Notes: a model not told the origin generated them from the sequence alone. A stretch of 64,000 nucleotides of DNA from Candidatus Poribacteria bacterium (GCA_022827055.1 JAJDTR010000127.1:1-64000), one strand, 5' to 3'; shown: positions 1 to 9,796, counted from the stretch's first letter. Numbers and translations are program-made.

Positions 1-429
1 CATCGCAACTATGGGAAAACATGGAATGTGATTGCTGCCATTGTTAACTTGCGATATTCCTCAACAAGTTGCCAAACGGCGTAGTTATTCTAATCTCCAA
101 GATTGCTGTAACTACACGGATCCATTTTGGAAAGATGTCTACTGCACCTAAACGTTCATGTGAGACACGCGTTCTGCACGTATTCGTTCAGCTTTCCAAA
201 TTTATTGCCCAATCCTGGTTTGCTAACTTGGCTATAGATATGGCATAATAATTGCCAAATACGTTGGGTGATGACACAAACACGTCATCTGAATTCTCAG
301 TCATTACTAACCTCGTCAACCGATCCACTATCGACGCAAGGACAGAAAGAGCTGCCAATAACCTTTGACCGCCGCTGATCTTTCCTGTTTCAGTTGGCTT
401 TGCTTGCACGTCGCAAAAGGGAGGGCATC
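1..429. other. Intergenic region at window edge, no supported gene
   Basis: I see no convincing gene here. The only sizeable frame is a 73-codon minus-strand ORF (188-409) with a GTG start. I cannot match it to a family and it has no clear ribosome binding site. The stretch is more AT-rich than the genes that follow. It may hold the promoter of the WD40 gene starting at 430, but I could not pick a convincing -35/-10 pair. Confidence 0.5.
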
Positions 430-3330
430 ATGAAGAAATTACTTCTGCTACTGGTTCCTTTCGTTGCTTTGTCATTTAACGTCTATTCGCAAATTGATTT
501 GCCGGAGGGCGCTACACAGCGTATCGGGAAAGGCGCAATCTGGGAAATTGCATATTCACCTGATGGCAAGTACCTGGCAGTTGCCAGTTCCATTGGGACT
601 TGGCTGTATGATTCACGGACGGGCGCCGAGCTCAATCTACTTACCGGACATACCTACGCGGCTACCAGTATAGCGTTCAGCCCTGATGGTCAAACGTTGG
701 CTACTGGAGGTGACTGGCCTGACAGGACGATTCGTCTGTGGGACGCGGCAACGGGTGTGCTTGCGCGGACGCTTGATGTAAGTGAATTTAGCGGCGGTAG
801 TTTAGCGTTCAGTCCTGACGGGAAGACGCTTGCGGGCGAAACCTACAACAAGAAGGTGCGCCTTTGGGATGTGGAGACGGGAGCTCGCATCCTGACACTG
901 GAAGGGCATGCGTCCAGCATTACAAGCGTAGCATTCAGTCCGGATGGACGTACAGTTGCCTCTGGCAGCCAGGACAATACTGTCCGGGTATGGGATATCG
1001 GCACGGGAACGCAGAAATTCAAACTTACCGCACATAAGAACAACGTTACTGATGTAACGTTCAGTCCCGACGGACGTATGTTGGCTAGCAGCAGTTATAA
1101 TGGTCGTGTGCGCTTGTGGGATGCGTCGACGGGAGATCTCCAGAGATCTCTTGGATGGCATATCGGCGCGATCTATTGTCTAGCGTTCAATTCGGATGGT
1201 CGGACACTTGCCAGTGGAGGTGAAGACAACTCCGTCCGTCTTTGGGATGTAATGACCGGCGTTCTTGAGCGTACAATCGAAGGGCATTCGTCCTGGGTCA
1301 AAAGCTTAGCTTTCAGTCCGGACGGCCAAACACTTGCCAGTGGGAGTTGGGACTCTACCGTCCGCTTGTGGAATGCGGTGACGGGTGACCACAAGCGAAC
1401 TATTGAAGGACATACAGGGATGGTTTGGAGTGTCGCCTTCAGTCCGGATGGTCATACACTTGCGAGCGGGAACGGAAATCCATTTCCTTGGGCGGCAAAC
1501 AACCATATTCGTATTCTGGACGCAATGACAGGCGATGTCCATCGAACTCTCACGGCGCCGCGAATGCCTTGGGTGCAGAGCGTGGCTTTCAGTCCGGACG
1601 GGCTGACGATTGCCAGTAGCGGCGGGCGTGAGATTCACCGTTGGGATGTAATGACGGGAGAGCAGAAGCAAGCACTAAAGGGGCATAGAGATTCGGTCGA
1701 TGGATTAGCGTTCAGTTCTGATGGTCAAACAATCGCCACCGGGAGTGATGATGGAACGGTGCGATTGTGGAATGCCGAGAGTGGCGATCTTGAGCGAAAA
1801 CTTGAAGGGCACACAGCGGCAGCAGTCAAGACCGTAGCATTCAGCCCGGACGGTCGGATGCTCGCTAGTGGCGGTGGTGGCATCAGTCTGTGGGATGTGT
1901 CGACGGGCGATCGACTAAAGACACTACACGGGCACAAAAAATGGGTTAATAGCGTGTCATTTAGCCCAGATGGCCGCGTGCTTGCTAGCGGCGGTGATGA
2001 TACCACGGTTCGCTTGTGGGATGTGTCGACTGGTGAACACCTCTTCACCCTTGAAGAGACTGGTTCCAGAATAAGGTCTGCGGTTTTGTCCGTGGACTTC
2101 AGTCCGGATGGCCGGACACTTGTCAGTGGGAATTGGCGGTATGTCTATGTCTGGGATGTCATGACAGGCGGGCTGAAGCGAGTACTGGAAGGGCATGCGG
2201 ATTGGGTCAACGGCGTAGCGTTCAGTCTAGATGGGCGTACCCTTGCAAGTGGTAGCGAAGAGGGTACGATACTCATGTGGAAGTTTGACCCTACGGTTAA
2301 CCTCAACGCAACTGCAGAAGTTTCCCCCATTTCTGTGCAATCACCCGCTCTTGGTGCTCAGTTCACCATAGCACTCACCGTTGCAGAAACCGAGAACACG
2401 GCAGGCTATCAAGCCACTCTTCAATTCGATCCAACGGCAGTGCGCTTTGTTGCGAGCACTAGCGGCGACTACTTCCCTGGAGGAGCCTTTGCCGCGCCAC
2501 CGGATGTGGAGGAGAATCGTGTCACGATTGCAACGACATCTCTCGCCGGACTGGGCAACGGAGATGGCACGCTCGCTGCACTCACCTTTGAGGTCGTTGC
2601 GTTTAGAGAGTCCAGCCTGACGTTATCCGACGTAATTCTGGTGGCGCCCAATGGCGAACGATATTTCCCACACGTCGAAAACAGGGAAATTTTGGTGGAA
2701 TTGCCAGACGCAACAGGAATCGCAGGTGACGTTAATCGCGATGGTGTGGTGAACCTTCAAGATCTCGTATTGATTGGTTCGAACTTGGGGCAGACGGGGC
2801 AAAATGACGCCGATGTGAATAACGATGGGATTGTCGATATCGTTGATTTAGTCATAGTAGTCGGCGCCTTTGGGAATGGAGCAGGTGCGCCTTCCGTGTC
2901 CTCAGAAAATCTGTCAACCCTTTCTGCAGCCGACCTGCAACATTGGCTCAACTTATCGTCAGATTTAGATCTGTCTGATGAATCGTTGCAACGAGGGGTG
3001 CGCGTGCTAGAAATTCTGTTGGCAGCCATGACTCCTCAAGAGACGATCCTATTGGCGAATTACCCCAATCCGTTCAACCCGGAAACGTGGATTCCGTATC
3101 ACCTCGCCAGCGATTCCAATGTGATGATTACGATTTACAATGTGCACGGCATGTTAGTGAGTCGGCTCGACTTGGGGCATCAGAGAGCAGGATTTTACAC
3201 AGATAAAGGGCTTGCAGCATATTGGGATGGTCGAAGCATGAGAGGCGAGCCGGTCGCGAGCGGCACGTATTTCTATCAACTTCACGCGGGTGACTTCTCG
3301 GCGGTGCGGCGCATGGTGATTGTCAAGTAG
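430..3330 (+). CDS. Secreted 14-blade WD40 protein with cohesin-like, dockerin and C-terminal sorting-like domains
   Basis: The start is moved from the ORF-track 394 to the ATG at 430. AGGGAGGG sits 5 bases upstream and translation then opens with a clean signal peptide (MKKLLLLLVPFVALSFNVYSQ-like). After the leader come 14 WD40 blades (S-P-D-G strands and R-L-W-D endings), enough for two seven-bladed propellers. A cohesin-like beta domain follows (about residues 630-755), then two dockerin-type calcium loops (GDVNRDGVVN and ADVNNDGIVD, about 765-820), a short helical linker, and a tail with LLANYPNPFNPETWIPY resembling FlgD-Ig/Por-type sorting domains. It is probably exported and surface-attached or released, serving as a protein or glycan binding scaffold. 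The domain reading is secure; the binding partner is unknown. The gene stands alone. Confidence 0.93.
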   Translation: MKKLLLLLVPFVALSFNVYSQIDLPEGATQRIGKGAIWEIAYSPDGKYLAVASSIGTWLYDSRTGAELNLLTGHTYAATSIAFSPDGQTLATGGDWPDRTIRLWDAATGVLARTLDVSEFSGGSLAFSPDGKTLAGETYNKKVRLWDVETGARILTLEGHASSITSVAFSPDGRTVASGSQDNTVRVWDIGTGTQKFKLTAHKNNVTDVTFSPDGRMLASSSYNGRVRLWDASTGDLQRSLGWHIGAIYCLAFNSDGRTLASGGEDNSVRLWDVMTGVLERTIEGHSSWVKSLAFSPDGQTLASGSWDSTVRLWNAVTGDHKRTIEGHTGMVWSVAFSPDGHTLASGNGNPFPWAANNHIRILDAMTGDVHRTLTAPRMPWVQSVAFSPDGLTIASSGGREIHRWDVMTGEQKQALKGHRDSVDGLAFSSDGQTIATGSDDGTVRLWNAESGDLERKLEGHTAAAVKTVAFSPDGRMLASGGGGISLWDVSTGDRLKTLHGHKKWVNSVSFSPDGRVLASGGDDTTVRLWDVSTGEHLFTLEETGSRIRSAVLSVDFSPDGRTLVSGNWRYVYVWDVMTGGLKRVLEGHADWVNGVAFSLDGRTLASGSEEGTILMWKFDPTVNLNATAEVSPISVQSPALGAQFTIALTVAETENTAGYQATLQFDPTAVRFVASTSGDYFPGGAFAAPPDVEENRVTIATTSLAGLGNGDGTLAALTFEVVAFRESSLTLSDVILVAPNGERYFPHVENREILVELPDATGIAGDVNRDGVVNLQDLVLIGSNLGQTGQNDADVNNDGIVDIVDLVIVVGAFGNGAGAPSVSSENLSTLSAADLQHWLNLSSDLDLSDESLQRGVRVLEILLAAMTPQETILLANYPNPFNPETWIPYHLASDSNVMITIYNVHGMLVSRLDLGHQRAGFYTDKGLAAYWDGRSMRGEPVASGTYFYQLHAGDFSAVRRMVIVK

Positions 3331-3439
3331 CACAGGCCAGCCGATGCCCCAGTAGAGCACGACAAGAATACTTCCAATCTATTTTGTCAGGTTGAGCGTT
3401 ATAGTGTTGAGGTAAGTTAACTTTACACATGTTTCGGTA

Positions 3440-3460
3440 GGTGCGGTTCCTAACCGCACC
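3440..3460. repeat. Hairpin repeat family A, copy 1 (G-C variant)
   Basis: Arms GGTGCGGTT and AACCGCACC are perfectly complementary around a CCT loop. The same hairpin occurs at 17996-18016, and a GGTTCGG variant occurs at 3535 and 45541. There is no T-tract, so a simple Rho-independent terminator is unlikely. It looks like a dispersed intergenic palindrome. Confidence 0.85.
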
Positions 3461-3534
3461 GAGCATCGTTAGGATATTACCGAAATAATTTTTTAAACTT
3501 CATCCAACCGCACCTACGAGACTCGATAAATGTC

Positions 3535-3556
3535 GGTTCGGTTAGGAAACCGAACC
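3535..3556. repeat. Hairpin repeat family A, copy 2 (T variant)
   Basis: Arms GGTTCGGTT and AACCGAACC flank an AGGA loop, followed by TACCG. The preceding bases (TACGAGACT then GATAAA) also recur before the copy at 45541, so the repeated unit is longer than the hairpin. It lies 55 bases before the GHMP-family gene. Confidence 0.85.
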
Positions 3557-3611
3557 TACCGTAGTGTATAAATAACAATTGGTATTACTATAGAAGTAAT
3601 TCGGTCCAACT

Positions 3612-4580
3612 ATGAGGCATGTACGAATAATAACTCCCGCTCGGCTTCACTTCGGGCTAATTGATCTCAACGGTGCATTGGGCAGGATTGATGGCGGAAT
3701 TGGAGTCGCGATTAACGATCCGACCTTCGAGTTAGTTGTTAAACCTTCACACCGAATTGAAGTCGAGTCGTGGCAATATGAAGCGCGGTCAATCGCCATA
3801 ATTGAGCGCCTTCAGACGAGATTCGATTTTCCCGGTTTGCACGTCGAGTTTTTATCCGAAATTCCCGCGCATTCAGGTTTTGGATCAGGGACGCAGCTTG
3901 CTCTTGCGCTCGGTCAAGCTGTAAATAAACTTTACGACCTGAATCTCAGCATCCCGGAACTTGCATTCGCCGCGGCTCGCGGTGGAACATCCGGAATAGG
4001 CGTTGCCGCATTTGAACATGGCGGATTTGTCCTTGATGGCGGTCATCCCTTTCCCGATCAGAAATCCTCCTTTCTCCCCTCCTCGGCTGTCGGCAATGTT
4101 CCGCCACCACCGGTTCTACTTCGATATCCGTTCCCTAATTGGGATCTATTAATCGTTAGTCCGACCTGCAAACACATTTCGGGTAAAGCAGAGATTAATC
4201 CATTTCAGACGTTGTGCCCGCAGCCACAATCGACGGCAGAGCGGCTTTCTCATATTATCTTGATGAAACTCTTGCCAGCGATTATCGAAGAGAACCTCTA
4301 CGCCTTCGGCGATGCGATTAACCGAATCCAAACCTTCGGTTGGAAAAAAGTTGAGATTGATGCCCAACGAGGCGTACTTCAACAGACACTCGACTTTCTC
4401 CGAGAAAGTGGCGCGATTGGCGCTGGAGTTAGCAGTTGGGGTCCCGCGATTTTCGCCGTAGGCGAAAACCTCTCCGCCTTACATAAGAAGACCGAAGCAT
4501 TTCTTGAATCGTTGCCGGATGGCGGGAGTTGCTTTCTCACACAGCCAAACAACCTAGGCGCCCAAGTGAAGTTGCGTTAA
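3612..4580 (+). CDS. GHMP-kinase-superfamily protein, beta-ribofuranosylaminobenzene 5'-phosphate synthase-like
   Basis: This 322-residue protein starts with the TPARLHFGLIDLNG signature typical of beta-RFAP synthases. It has the GHMP phosphate-binding glycine loop (PAHSGFGSGTQLALALG, about residues 87-103), and its length fits that family. Characterised members make the precursor of methanopterin-type C1 cofactors in archaea, methylotrophs and planctomycetes. No other tetrahydromethanopterin gene is present here, so a role in C1 metabolism is only suggested. Another sugar- or phosphate-handling GHMP activity is possible. It is monocistronic, between hairpin repeats and a converging minus-strand gene. 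The ATG has no strong Shine-Dalgarno. Confidence 0.85.
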   Translation: MRHVRIITPARLHFGLIDLNGALGRIDGGIGVAINDPTFELVVKPSHRIEVESWQYEARSIAIIERLQTRFDFPGLHVEFLSEIPAHSGFGSGTQLALALGQAVNKLYDLNLSIPELAFAAARGGTSGIGVAAFEHGGFVLDGGHPFPDQKSSFLPSSAVGNVPPPPVLLRYPFPNWDLLIVSPTCKHISGKAEINPFQTLCPQPQSTAERLSHIILMKLLPAIIEENLYAFGDAINRIQTFGWKKVEIDAQRGVLQQTLDFLRESGAIGAGVSSWGPAIFAVGENLSALHKKTEAFLESLPDGGSCFLTQPNNLGAQVKLR

Positions 4581-4620
4581 CTTGTCTTTCAGTGGCGTTA
4601 CATGTTTTCAGCATTTGCGC

Positions 4621-6078
4621 CTAGTCTAAATAGTCTGTAGCAGCGTATAACCGAATCTGACTGCCATTTCGGTTTCGCAAACAGAGAATTACTTCATTTC
4701 TATCATCGTTGTCCGCATCATCAATCTTCAAGTCGACGATTTTCCCATCAATTAGCGGACTCTTCCAAGCGATGGTATATAGTCCCTGCCTGCTCTTAAG
4801 AATTACAAACTGATCCTGGGGTTCGCCGCTCCCGACCTCCGCAGGGGAATTTACGCTCGTAGCAATTTCAAATGCGGCATCGCCATCCAAATCCCCGACC
4901 GCAACCCCTTCGCCAAACAGCGGCGGGGTTTTCCAGAGCAGTCGAGCTACTCTAGTATCGATATAATATGCCCGAAGGTTGCCGTCAGAATCTATCAGTA
5001 CAATCTCGCCGCTTCGATCTGCCGCATTCGCGTTAAGTATACGTGGGGCAACTGAATGATAGTTGACGCGCAAGGCGGATGGTTGTGTGCCTTGAGCGCC
5101 TTTCATGTTTCTGACTAAGAAAACCGTCGAATCTGCCGTGTAGTTAGACGAATTCGCGGCAACCTTTGCTGCAAGAAAAAAGTCCGCGCCATGAGCGACC
5201 AACATTGGCGAATGTTTTGACACTAATGCTCGGCTGTCCTCCATCCACTCGACTTGCCACGTGGTATCCGGTGGAGAACCAACATAAAGTTCATCCCGGT
5301 CATTTTGATCTTGATCCGCCGAGAGCATTGTGCGGCGCTCTCGGTCCGTGATGGGTGATTCGTCTTCTTGATACTGTATGTCTACTAGATTGGTTCTTGT
5401 GTCGAAACCGGCACCATTCCACCGTAACGTCGTTATTTGTTTAGCCTCCGCTAAAATCAATTCATTATAACCATCGCCATTGACATCTGCTACATCAAGG
5501 GCAAGCACTGCCAAATTAGTGTCTGACAAGCCTTTCCATTTCAGGTGATATGGATTATCATCTGCGCGAATTGTCTCTTCCGCTGAAAACGTGAATGACG
5601 AGGAAAGAGTGAACTCTAATTCGGCAGCATGTTTGAGATATCCTGTGGGCGTGTCCCAAAGAAAAAGTGTACCGTGAGCGGGCAGATGTGAGTGTTTCCG
5701 TACAATCCGGCCTGTTAGTAGTTGTTCACACCTAAGGATTTTGCCGTACTTCTTAGCTCGTGGGATTGACAGTAGGCCATTGTCTGTTGGAAAATTACGC
5801 CAATCGATCTCGTCTATGCCGATGAAGTCATCGCCGGCATGAACAACTAATCTTGCAGCGAGCATGCGTGTGAGGATATCGCAAGCCACGTTAAGACTTG
5901 CCTGATTGGAGGTCAACGGGATGAGTCCGACAGATGCATCGTCTTGCACAAGTTGCTCGCTAAGCTCGTCCATAGCTTGGCGAATCGCAAGGTTTGGATT
6001 CTTCGGCTTGGCACTGGAAGTATTTACTAGGAAATTCCCGGATATCAAAATAAGAATGATGAGGGAAAGCTGTTTCAT
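4621..6078 (-). CDS. Exported FG-GAP/VCBS-repeat-like protein
   Basis: I use the ATG at 6078; the track's 6087 start is a TTG three codons upstream. The protein (485 residues) opens with MKQLSLIILILISGNFLVNTSS-like signal sequence. Residues about 30-130 resemble the nucleotide-free N-terminal fold of FlgO/CsgG-like proteins (weak). The rest carries FG-GAP/VCBS-type calcium loops such as DVNGDGYNE and GDLDGDAAFE, as in integrin-like beta-propellers, and ends with a similar DDADNDDRNE stretch. It is probably periplasmic or outer-membrane associated; the function is unknown. It converges on the GHMP gene with 40 bases between the stops. Confidence 0.8.
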   Translation of the reverse strand: MKQLSLIILILISGNFLVNTSSAKPKNPNLAIRQAMDELSEQLVQDDASVGLIPLTSNQASLNVACDILTRMLAARLVVHAGDDFIGIDEIDWRNFPTDNGLLSIPRAKKYGKILRCEQLLTGRIVRKHSHLPAHGTLFLWDTPTGYLKHAAELEFTLSSSFTFSAEETIRADDNPYHLKWKGLSDTNLAVLALDVADVNGDGYNELILAEAKQITTLRWNGAGFDTRTNLVDIQYQEDESPITDRERRTMLSADQDQNDRDELYVGSPPDTTWQVEWMEDSRALVSKHSPMLVAHGADFFLAAKVAANSSNYTADSTVFLVRNMKGAQGTQPSALRVNYHSVAPRILNANAADRSGEIVLIDSDGNLRAYYIDTRVARLLWKTPPLFGEGVAVGDLDGDAAFEIATSVNSPAEVGSGEPQDQFVILKSRQGLYTIAWKSPLIDGKIVDLKIDDADNDDRNEVILCLRNRNGSQIRLYAATDYLD

Positions 6079-6563
6079 TGGAATCAAGAGTCTTTGTTTT
6101 AGCAGTTAGGTTCTGTTCACATATCCAAGAATACGTTTGAATGAGAATATAATTGAAATTCTATTGACTTGGGACCTCTATCGGGACTTTCTATGGGAGC
6201 TCTATCGCGTTCGTTGTTCACTCTCTTGATTTTTCACTATTCGTCCTTTGATCTGTTCGGGCAGTTAATCGCTATCCACTTGCATGACTTCAGTTCATCT
6301 ATTCATTAGATTCTTCGGGGCTGAAATGTCTTGGAGTTTTTCAAATCTGCCTGGCCAAAGGAGATTTGATTTCTTGTGGTGTTGAGTTATTGTATGATTG
6401 CCCGCTTGCCGACCGGTTAAGAGGCCCAATCTACCAGAGGGGCGCATCTTGAGTTAACTAGAGTGGTCAAAAGTTTAGCTTGACAAATTTTAAGTGTTAT
6501 GTGAAGATAATACGTCGCTGCTTAGTGCACAAGTAATCAACTCTTTCGAGGGTCGGTACGTAG
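6079..6563. other. Divergent intergenic region with repeat D
   Basis: This is the divergent spacer between the FG-GAP-like gene and the DnaJ gene. It contains a copy of dispersed repeat D near 6171-6230 and no convincing gene. A TTGACA at 6480-6485 is followed by GATAAT at 6506-6511, but the 20-base spacing is too long for a confident promoter call. Confidence 0.6.
6171..6230 (+). repeat. Dispersed repeat D, copy 1
   Basis: The stretch has two partial copies of GGGANCTCTATCG, the second continuing into GCGTTCGTTGTTCACTCTCTTGAT. Similar blocks occur near 13519, 49853, 49930 and 53739, and in reverse near 60317. It is non-coding and its role is unknown. Confidence 0.7.
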
Positions 6564-7385
6564 ATGTCAATACCTGATCATTATCAGACATTGGAAATTG
6601 ATAGACAGGCAACGCCGGGGACGATAAAGCAAGCGTTCCGTCGGCTGGCGAAAGAATATCATCCGGACAAAAATCCGACGCGTGAGAAATTTGCCGAAAA
6701 GATGTTCCGTGAGATTTCTATCGCTTACGATGTCCTGCGAGACCCGAAGGAGAGGTTTAAGTACGATTTAACGCTTAACGCGACAATAGGAAAAAGAAGA
6801 TTCCGACGCCCTTATCATGAAGACCTCGGGCATTCGCGCCATGCTCAACACAGGTTCGGCTTGATGTTTCAGCAGTTGTTGACTCAGAACTATGAGGTTG
6901 GCATCCAGATTTACGAACAATTACAGCGCGGAAATCGGAAGTTCCGCATTGACGACTTCTTGGATTATAGGAATAGCCGGGACTGTGAGTTCCTTATCGC
7001 CGAAGCCTATCAAACCTTAGGCGACCTACCGAATGCAACCCGAATTTACGAATCTTTGCTTGCGTCGGAAAAACATCGACCAGTTTTTCATCATTTTGCC
7101 GACGAAATTAGAGATCGGTTAAAACGAATCTACTATTATGCCCTAGCGGATCCGGTTCACATTGAGTCTATTCCAAACAATCTGGAGAAAATCCGTGCCC
7201 TGAAGTTATCAAAGCGTGAAACAGCTTGGGTATACAAAAAACTTGCGGAATTTTACTGCGAAATTAACTGGCTTGTTAAAGCTCAAGAAATGCTGCAAAT
7301 GGCTCTAGAACTGCATCCGCGATTAAAGGGTACGAAGAAGCTCTGCCAGAAATTGGGATTGGAAAATCAGTCATGCCATGATTGA
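6564..7385 (+). CDS. J-domain protein with C-terminal TPR-like helices
   Basis: Residues 4-70 are a J domain with the HPD tripeptide at 33-35 (YHPDKNP), which stimulates DnaK-type ATPases. The G/F linker, zinc fingers and substrate domains of full DnaJ are absent. The remaining 200 residues are helical, with TPR-like pairs near the end (KLAEFYCEINWLVKAQEMLQ). The protein is therefore a class III J-protein of 273 residues, cytosolic with no signal peptide, and probably recruits Hsp70 to a specific client. GAGGG lies upstream of the ATG with loose spacing. It is not in an operon. Confidence 0.88.
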   Translation: MSIPDHYQTLEIDRQATPGTIKQAFRRLAKEYHPDKNPTREKFAEKMFREISIAYDVLRDPKERFKYDLTLNATIGKRRFRRPYHEDLGHSRHAQHRFGLMFQQLLTQNYEVGIQIYEQLQRGNRKFRIDDFLDYRNSRDCEFLIAEAYQTLGDLPNATRIYESLLASEKHRPVFHHFADEIRDRLKRIYYYALADPVHIESIPNNLEKIRALKLSKRETAWVYKKLAEFYCEINWLVKAQEMLQMALELHPRLKGTKKLCQKLGLENQSCHD

Positions 7386-7782
7386 GAGCCGTCTCATCAA
7401 GATTGTAACATCTCCCGAATTGGCACACAAGGCAAAAGCCGTTACGGCAGTGAAGCCATCACAACAGCGTTAGTTAGCGTACCGTTTTCATTCCCCACAA
7501 ATTGATGAGGCACGGTTAAAAACATCGTTCATAAATTCGCCGATTCACACTCTTTTAGCCCGCCGCGATTTGACATATTTCCGGTCAACGTTCACAGTTG
7601 GCAGTCCCACCGAAATGTCTTCCAGCAACTCTCATATTAAGATTGATGAGTTTCAAAGACAGATTAATATTAGTGGATTGAGCACACGATTAAGGACGTG
7701 CTGCCAGTGGTTGAAATAATCCCCAAAATCAATGCTCGAGGTTAGACGCCGAGAATGCACCGATATAATAGGAAGCCCTCTG
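7386..7782. other. Intergenic region, no supported gene
   Basis: A 31-codon frame (7378-7473) overlaps the end of the J-protein gene but has no recognisable similarity. The rest has no good frame, hairpin or promoter that I can defend. It could be degraded coding sequence. Confidence 0.5.
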
Positions 7783-8922
7783 ATGAGTAATACAGATCAA
7801 GGAAATGACGCGATGACCGAATACGTACGCGAAGGCGAGAGACGTGCGCGCGAACTCGACAATCGCGGTCCCCTCAATTTTAACTCGGATGGCTCACTGG
7901 ATTCCAAGATTCTGGATGCCTACTCGCGTTACGGCTTTTATGTGTTTGAAGGTGTCGTAACCGACCAAGAACTCAAAGATTTGCAGACTGAGTTGGAACA
8001 CATGCTTGAGCGTGCCCCATGCACAAAGGACGCGCTTGTTGATGCAAAGGGACGACCGGCGATGGGAAGCGAGTTTTCACATCCGGTTTTCAACTTTGCA
8101 AAACCGCTGAGTGATCCAGTGGGCGGCACTTCAAAGAACAACGGGCGCCACCACGTTAAAATGTCGGAACCCAATCCGCCGTCGGACGCCCCGGAGTATG
8201 TTTTGTACACCATTTCCGCTCCACTACAGCTAATGGACTCCTGCCTCCGGCTCTACGGCCATCCACAGCTTCTATCCGTAGCAGAACAGATTAATGGCGC
8301 AGATTTTGCCCCGTTCGGAGAAGCGATATTCATCAAGCAACCGGGGCTAGGACCATCTGTCGCTTGGCATCAAGATGGCACCACACATTGGGACAAAACT
8401 GGTCTTGACGAGGGGACACACGGTTTCAATTTCATGTTTCAATTCTACGGAAGTTCTGCCGGAAGCGGCGTATGGCTACTCCCCGGATCGCACAAGGGCG
8501 GAAGATATAATATCAAAGCCATGGTGGAGGCAAACAACGGTTCCGACCGTCTCCCCGGAGCCGTCCCGCTAGTCTGTGAACCGGGCGACGTTGTCCTGGC
8601 AAACCGCCAAACGTTGCACTGTTCGTTCGCCAACACGTCGCCGGATAGGCGAGCGACATTCAACTTTGGATTTCACCGCCGCGCCTCCGTGCTTAATGTC
8701 AAAACTCACTTCTTCGACAAGCCGATTGTCTACGACGAGGCATACATCCACGACAGGGCACGATTGATTGCCGTGGCGATTGATGCCCGACAACAGCGTT
8801 ATCCTCACGAATCGCGATATATCTACCAACCCTTCATCGGAGAGGAAGATGCCAACCGCTGGAACGAAGCTGCAAGAGAAGATATTGTCAAAGACTATCA
8901 TCTGAAAGATCTACGGCTATGA
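7783..8922 (+). CDS. Phytanoyl-CoA dioxygenase (PhyH) family protein 1
   Basis: This is a non-haem Fe(II)/2-oxoglutarate oxygenase, 379 residues from the ATG at 7783 (AGGA 9 bases upstream). The ATG at 7813 is an equally possible start, and the track start 7732 looks too early. The iron-binding HxD is in WHQDGTTHW. The distal His and the 2-oxoglutarate-binding Arg are in LHCSFANTSPDRR. PhyH enzymes hydroxylate small-molecule substrates; the substrate is unknown here. It is one of twelve PhyH genes in the window and is distant from the tandem array at 21-24.7 kb. It leads a group with DJ-1/PfpI and ThuA-like genes. Confidence 0.9.
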   Translation: MSNTDQGNDAMTEYVREGERRARELDNRGPLNFNSDGSLDSKILDAYSRYGFYVFEGVVTDQELKDLQTELEHMLERAPCTKDALVDAKGRPAMGSEFSHPVFNFAKPLSDPVGGTSKNNGRHHVKMSEPNPPSDAPEYVLYTISAPLQLMDSCLRLYGHPQLLSVAEQINGADFAPFGEAIFIKQPGLGPSVAWHQDGTTHWDKTGLDEGTHGFNFMFQFYGSSAGSGVWLLPGSHKGGRYNIKAMVEANNGSDRLPGAVPLVCEPGDVVLANRQTLHCSFANTSPDRRATFNFGFHRRASVLNVKTHFFDKPIVYDEAYIHDRARLIAVAIDARQQRYPHESRYIYQPFIGEEDANRWNEAAREDIVKDYHLKDLRL

Positions 8923-9091
8923 CGTCACTCCTGTTTGTGCCTCCTCCAAAATCGAGCGTGTTTTGCCCGAGATTGGCGCCCAAAGAATTTCGTCGAGGGT
9001 CGTCAATTCAGCGTGTGGAGGGATATGAAGACGGCTATAGAGTTTGTAATGTCCTATTGGCTATATCGCACCATTTAAAGGAAGAAATACG

Positions 9092-9655
9092 ATGGAGAAG
9101 GTTCTGTTAGTCATTGGCGACGCCGCCGAAGTCACTGATACGCTTTATCCCTATTACCGAATCGCCGAAGACGGGTACGAGGTACTGGTCGGAGCCCCCG
9201 AGAAACGCACTTACCACCTAGTTCAGCACGACGCGCATCCGGATTGGGATATAACCGTGGAGTCGAAAGGTTACGAGTTTGCCGCAGACATCGCATTTCG
9301 GGAGGTCAGTCCGGAAACCTACTTGGGATTGGTAATTTCCGGTGGGCGCGCCCCGGAATATATCCGGTACGACGAAGATCTAATGGCAATTACCCGTCAC
9401 TTCGGAGAGAGCGGTAAACCCATCGCCTCCGTGTGCCACGGCATTGAGATCGTGGCGAAGGCTGGCATCATCCAAGGCAAGACCATAACAACTGTCGCTA
9501 AATGCCGATTTGACGCCGAGATTTGTGGCGCAACCTATGTAGATGAGCCGGTAGTGGTAGACGGGAATATTGTGACTGCTCGCACTTTTCATGACAATGC
9601 ACCCTGGATGCGCGAGTACATGAAGCTTTTGAACGCTGCACGCGACGGTCGATAA
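9092..9655 (+). CDS. DJ-1/PfpI family protein
   Basis: This 187-residue single-domain class-I-glutamine-amidotransferase-like protein has the nucleophile elbow Cys at about residue 115 (ASVCHGIEI) after the SGGRAPEY turn. The family includes proteases, chaperones, glyoxalases and deglycase-like enzymes, so the activity cannot be set from sequence. AGGAAG about 8 bases before the ATG supports the start. A His in TARTFHDNAPW sits where PfpI proteins normally have a short Arg-Gly-Pro turn. It lies between PhyH 1 and the ThuA-like gene on the same strand. Confidence 0.88.
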   Translation: MEKVLLVIGDAAEVTDTLYPYYRIAEDGYEVLVGAPEKRTYHLVQHDAHPDWDITVESKGYEFAADIAFREVSPETYLGLVISGGRAPEYIRYDEDLMAITRHFGESGKPIASVCHGIEIVAKAGIIQGKTITTVAKCRFDAEICGATYVDEPVVVDGNIVTARTFHDNAPWMREYMKLLNAARDGR

Positions 9656-9796
9656 CATTCTAGGATTTGAAATATTAGGTATATCCAGCGGCTATAATCC
9701 AAATTTTCCGGCATCATCCGCACCGTGCTCGCCTCTTCGCAAAACGCCTTATTTTCCCGATCTCCACGTCCGAGTTACAACACAACGAATTCGTAT

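Noticed and set aside
188-409. 73-codon minus-strand ORF, divergent from the WD40 gene
   Set aside because: GTG start, no ribosome binding site and no recognisable family; kept only as a note on the edge region.
802-2330. Series of minus-strand ORFs antisense to the first WD40 gene
   Set aside because: They repeat at blade intervals and reflect repeated codon patterns on the opposite strand.
3440-3460. Transcription terminator after the first WD40 gene
   Set aside because: Same hairpin occurs in unrelated spacers without T-tracts, so a repeat is the better explanation.
6480-6511. Promoter for the DnaJ gene (TTGACA and GATAAT)
   Set aside because: Spacing of 20 bases is outside the usual range; noted in the intergenic entry only.
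7378-7473. 31-codon frame overlapping the end of the DnaJ gene
   Set aside because: Too short, no recognisable similarity and no upstream signal.
8919-9110. 63-codon + strand ORF between PhyH 1 and DJ-1/PfpI
   Set aside because: Overlaps the start of the PfpI gene in another frame and shows no family features.
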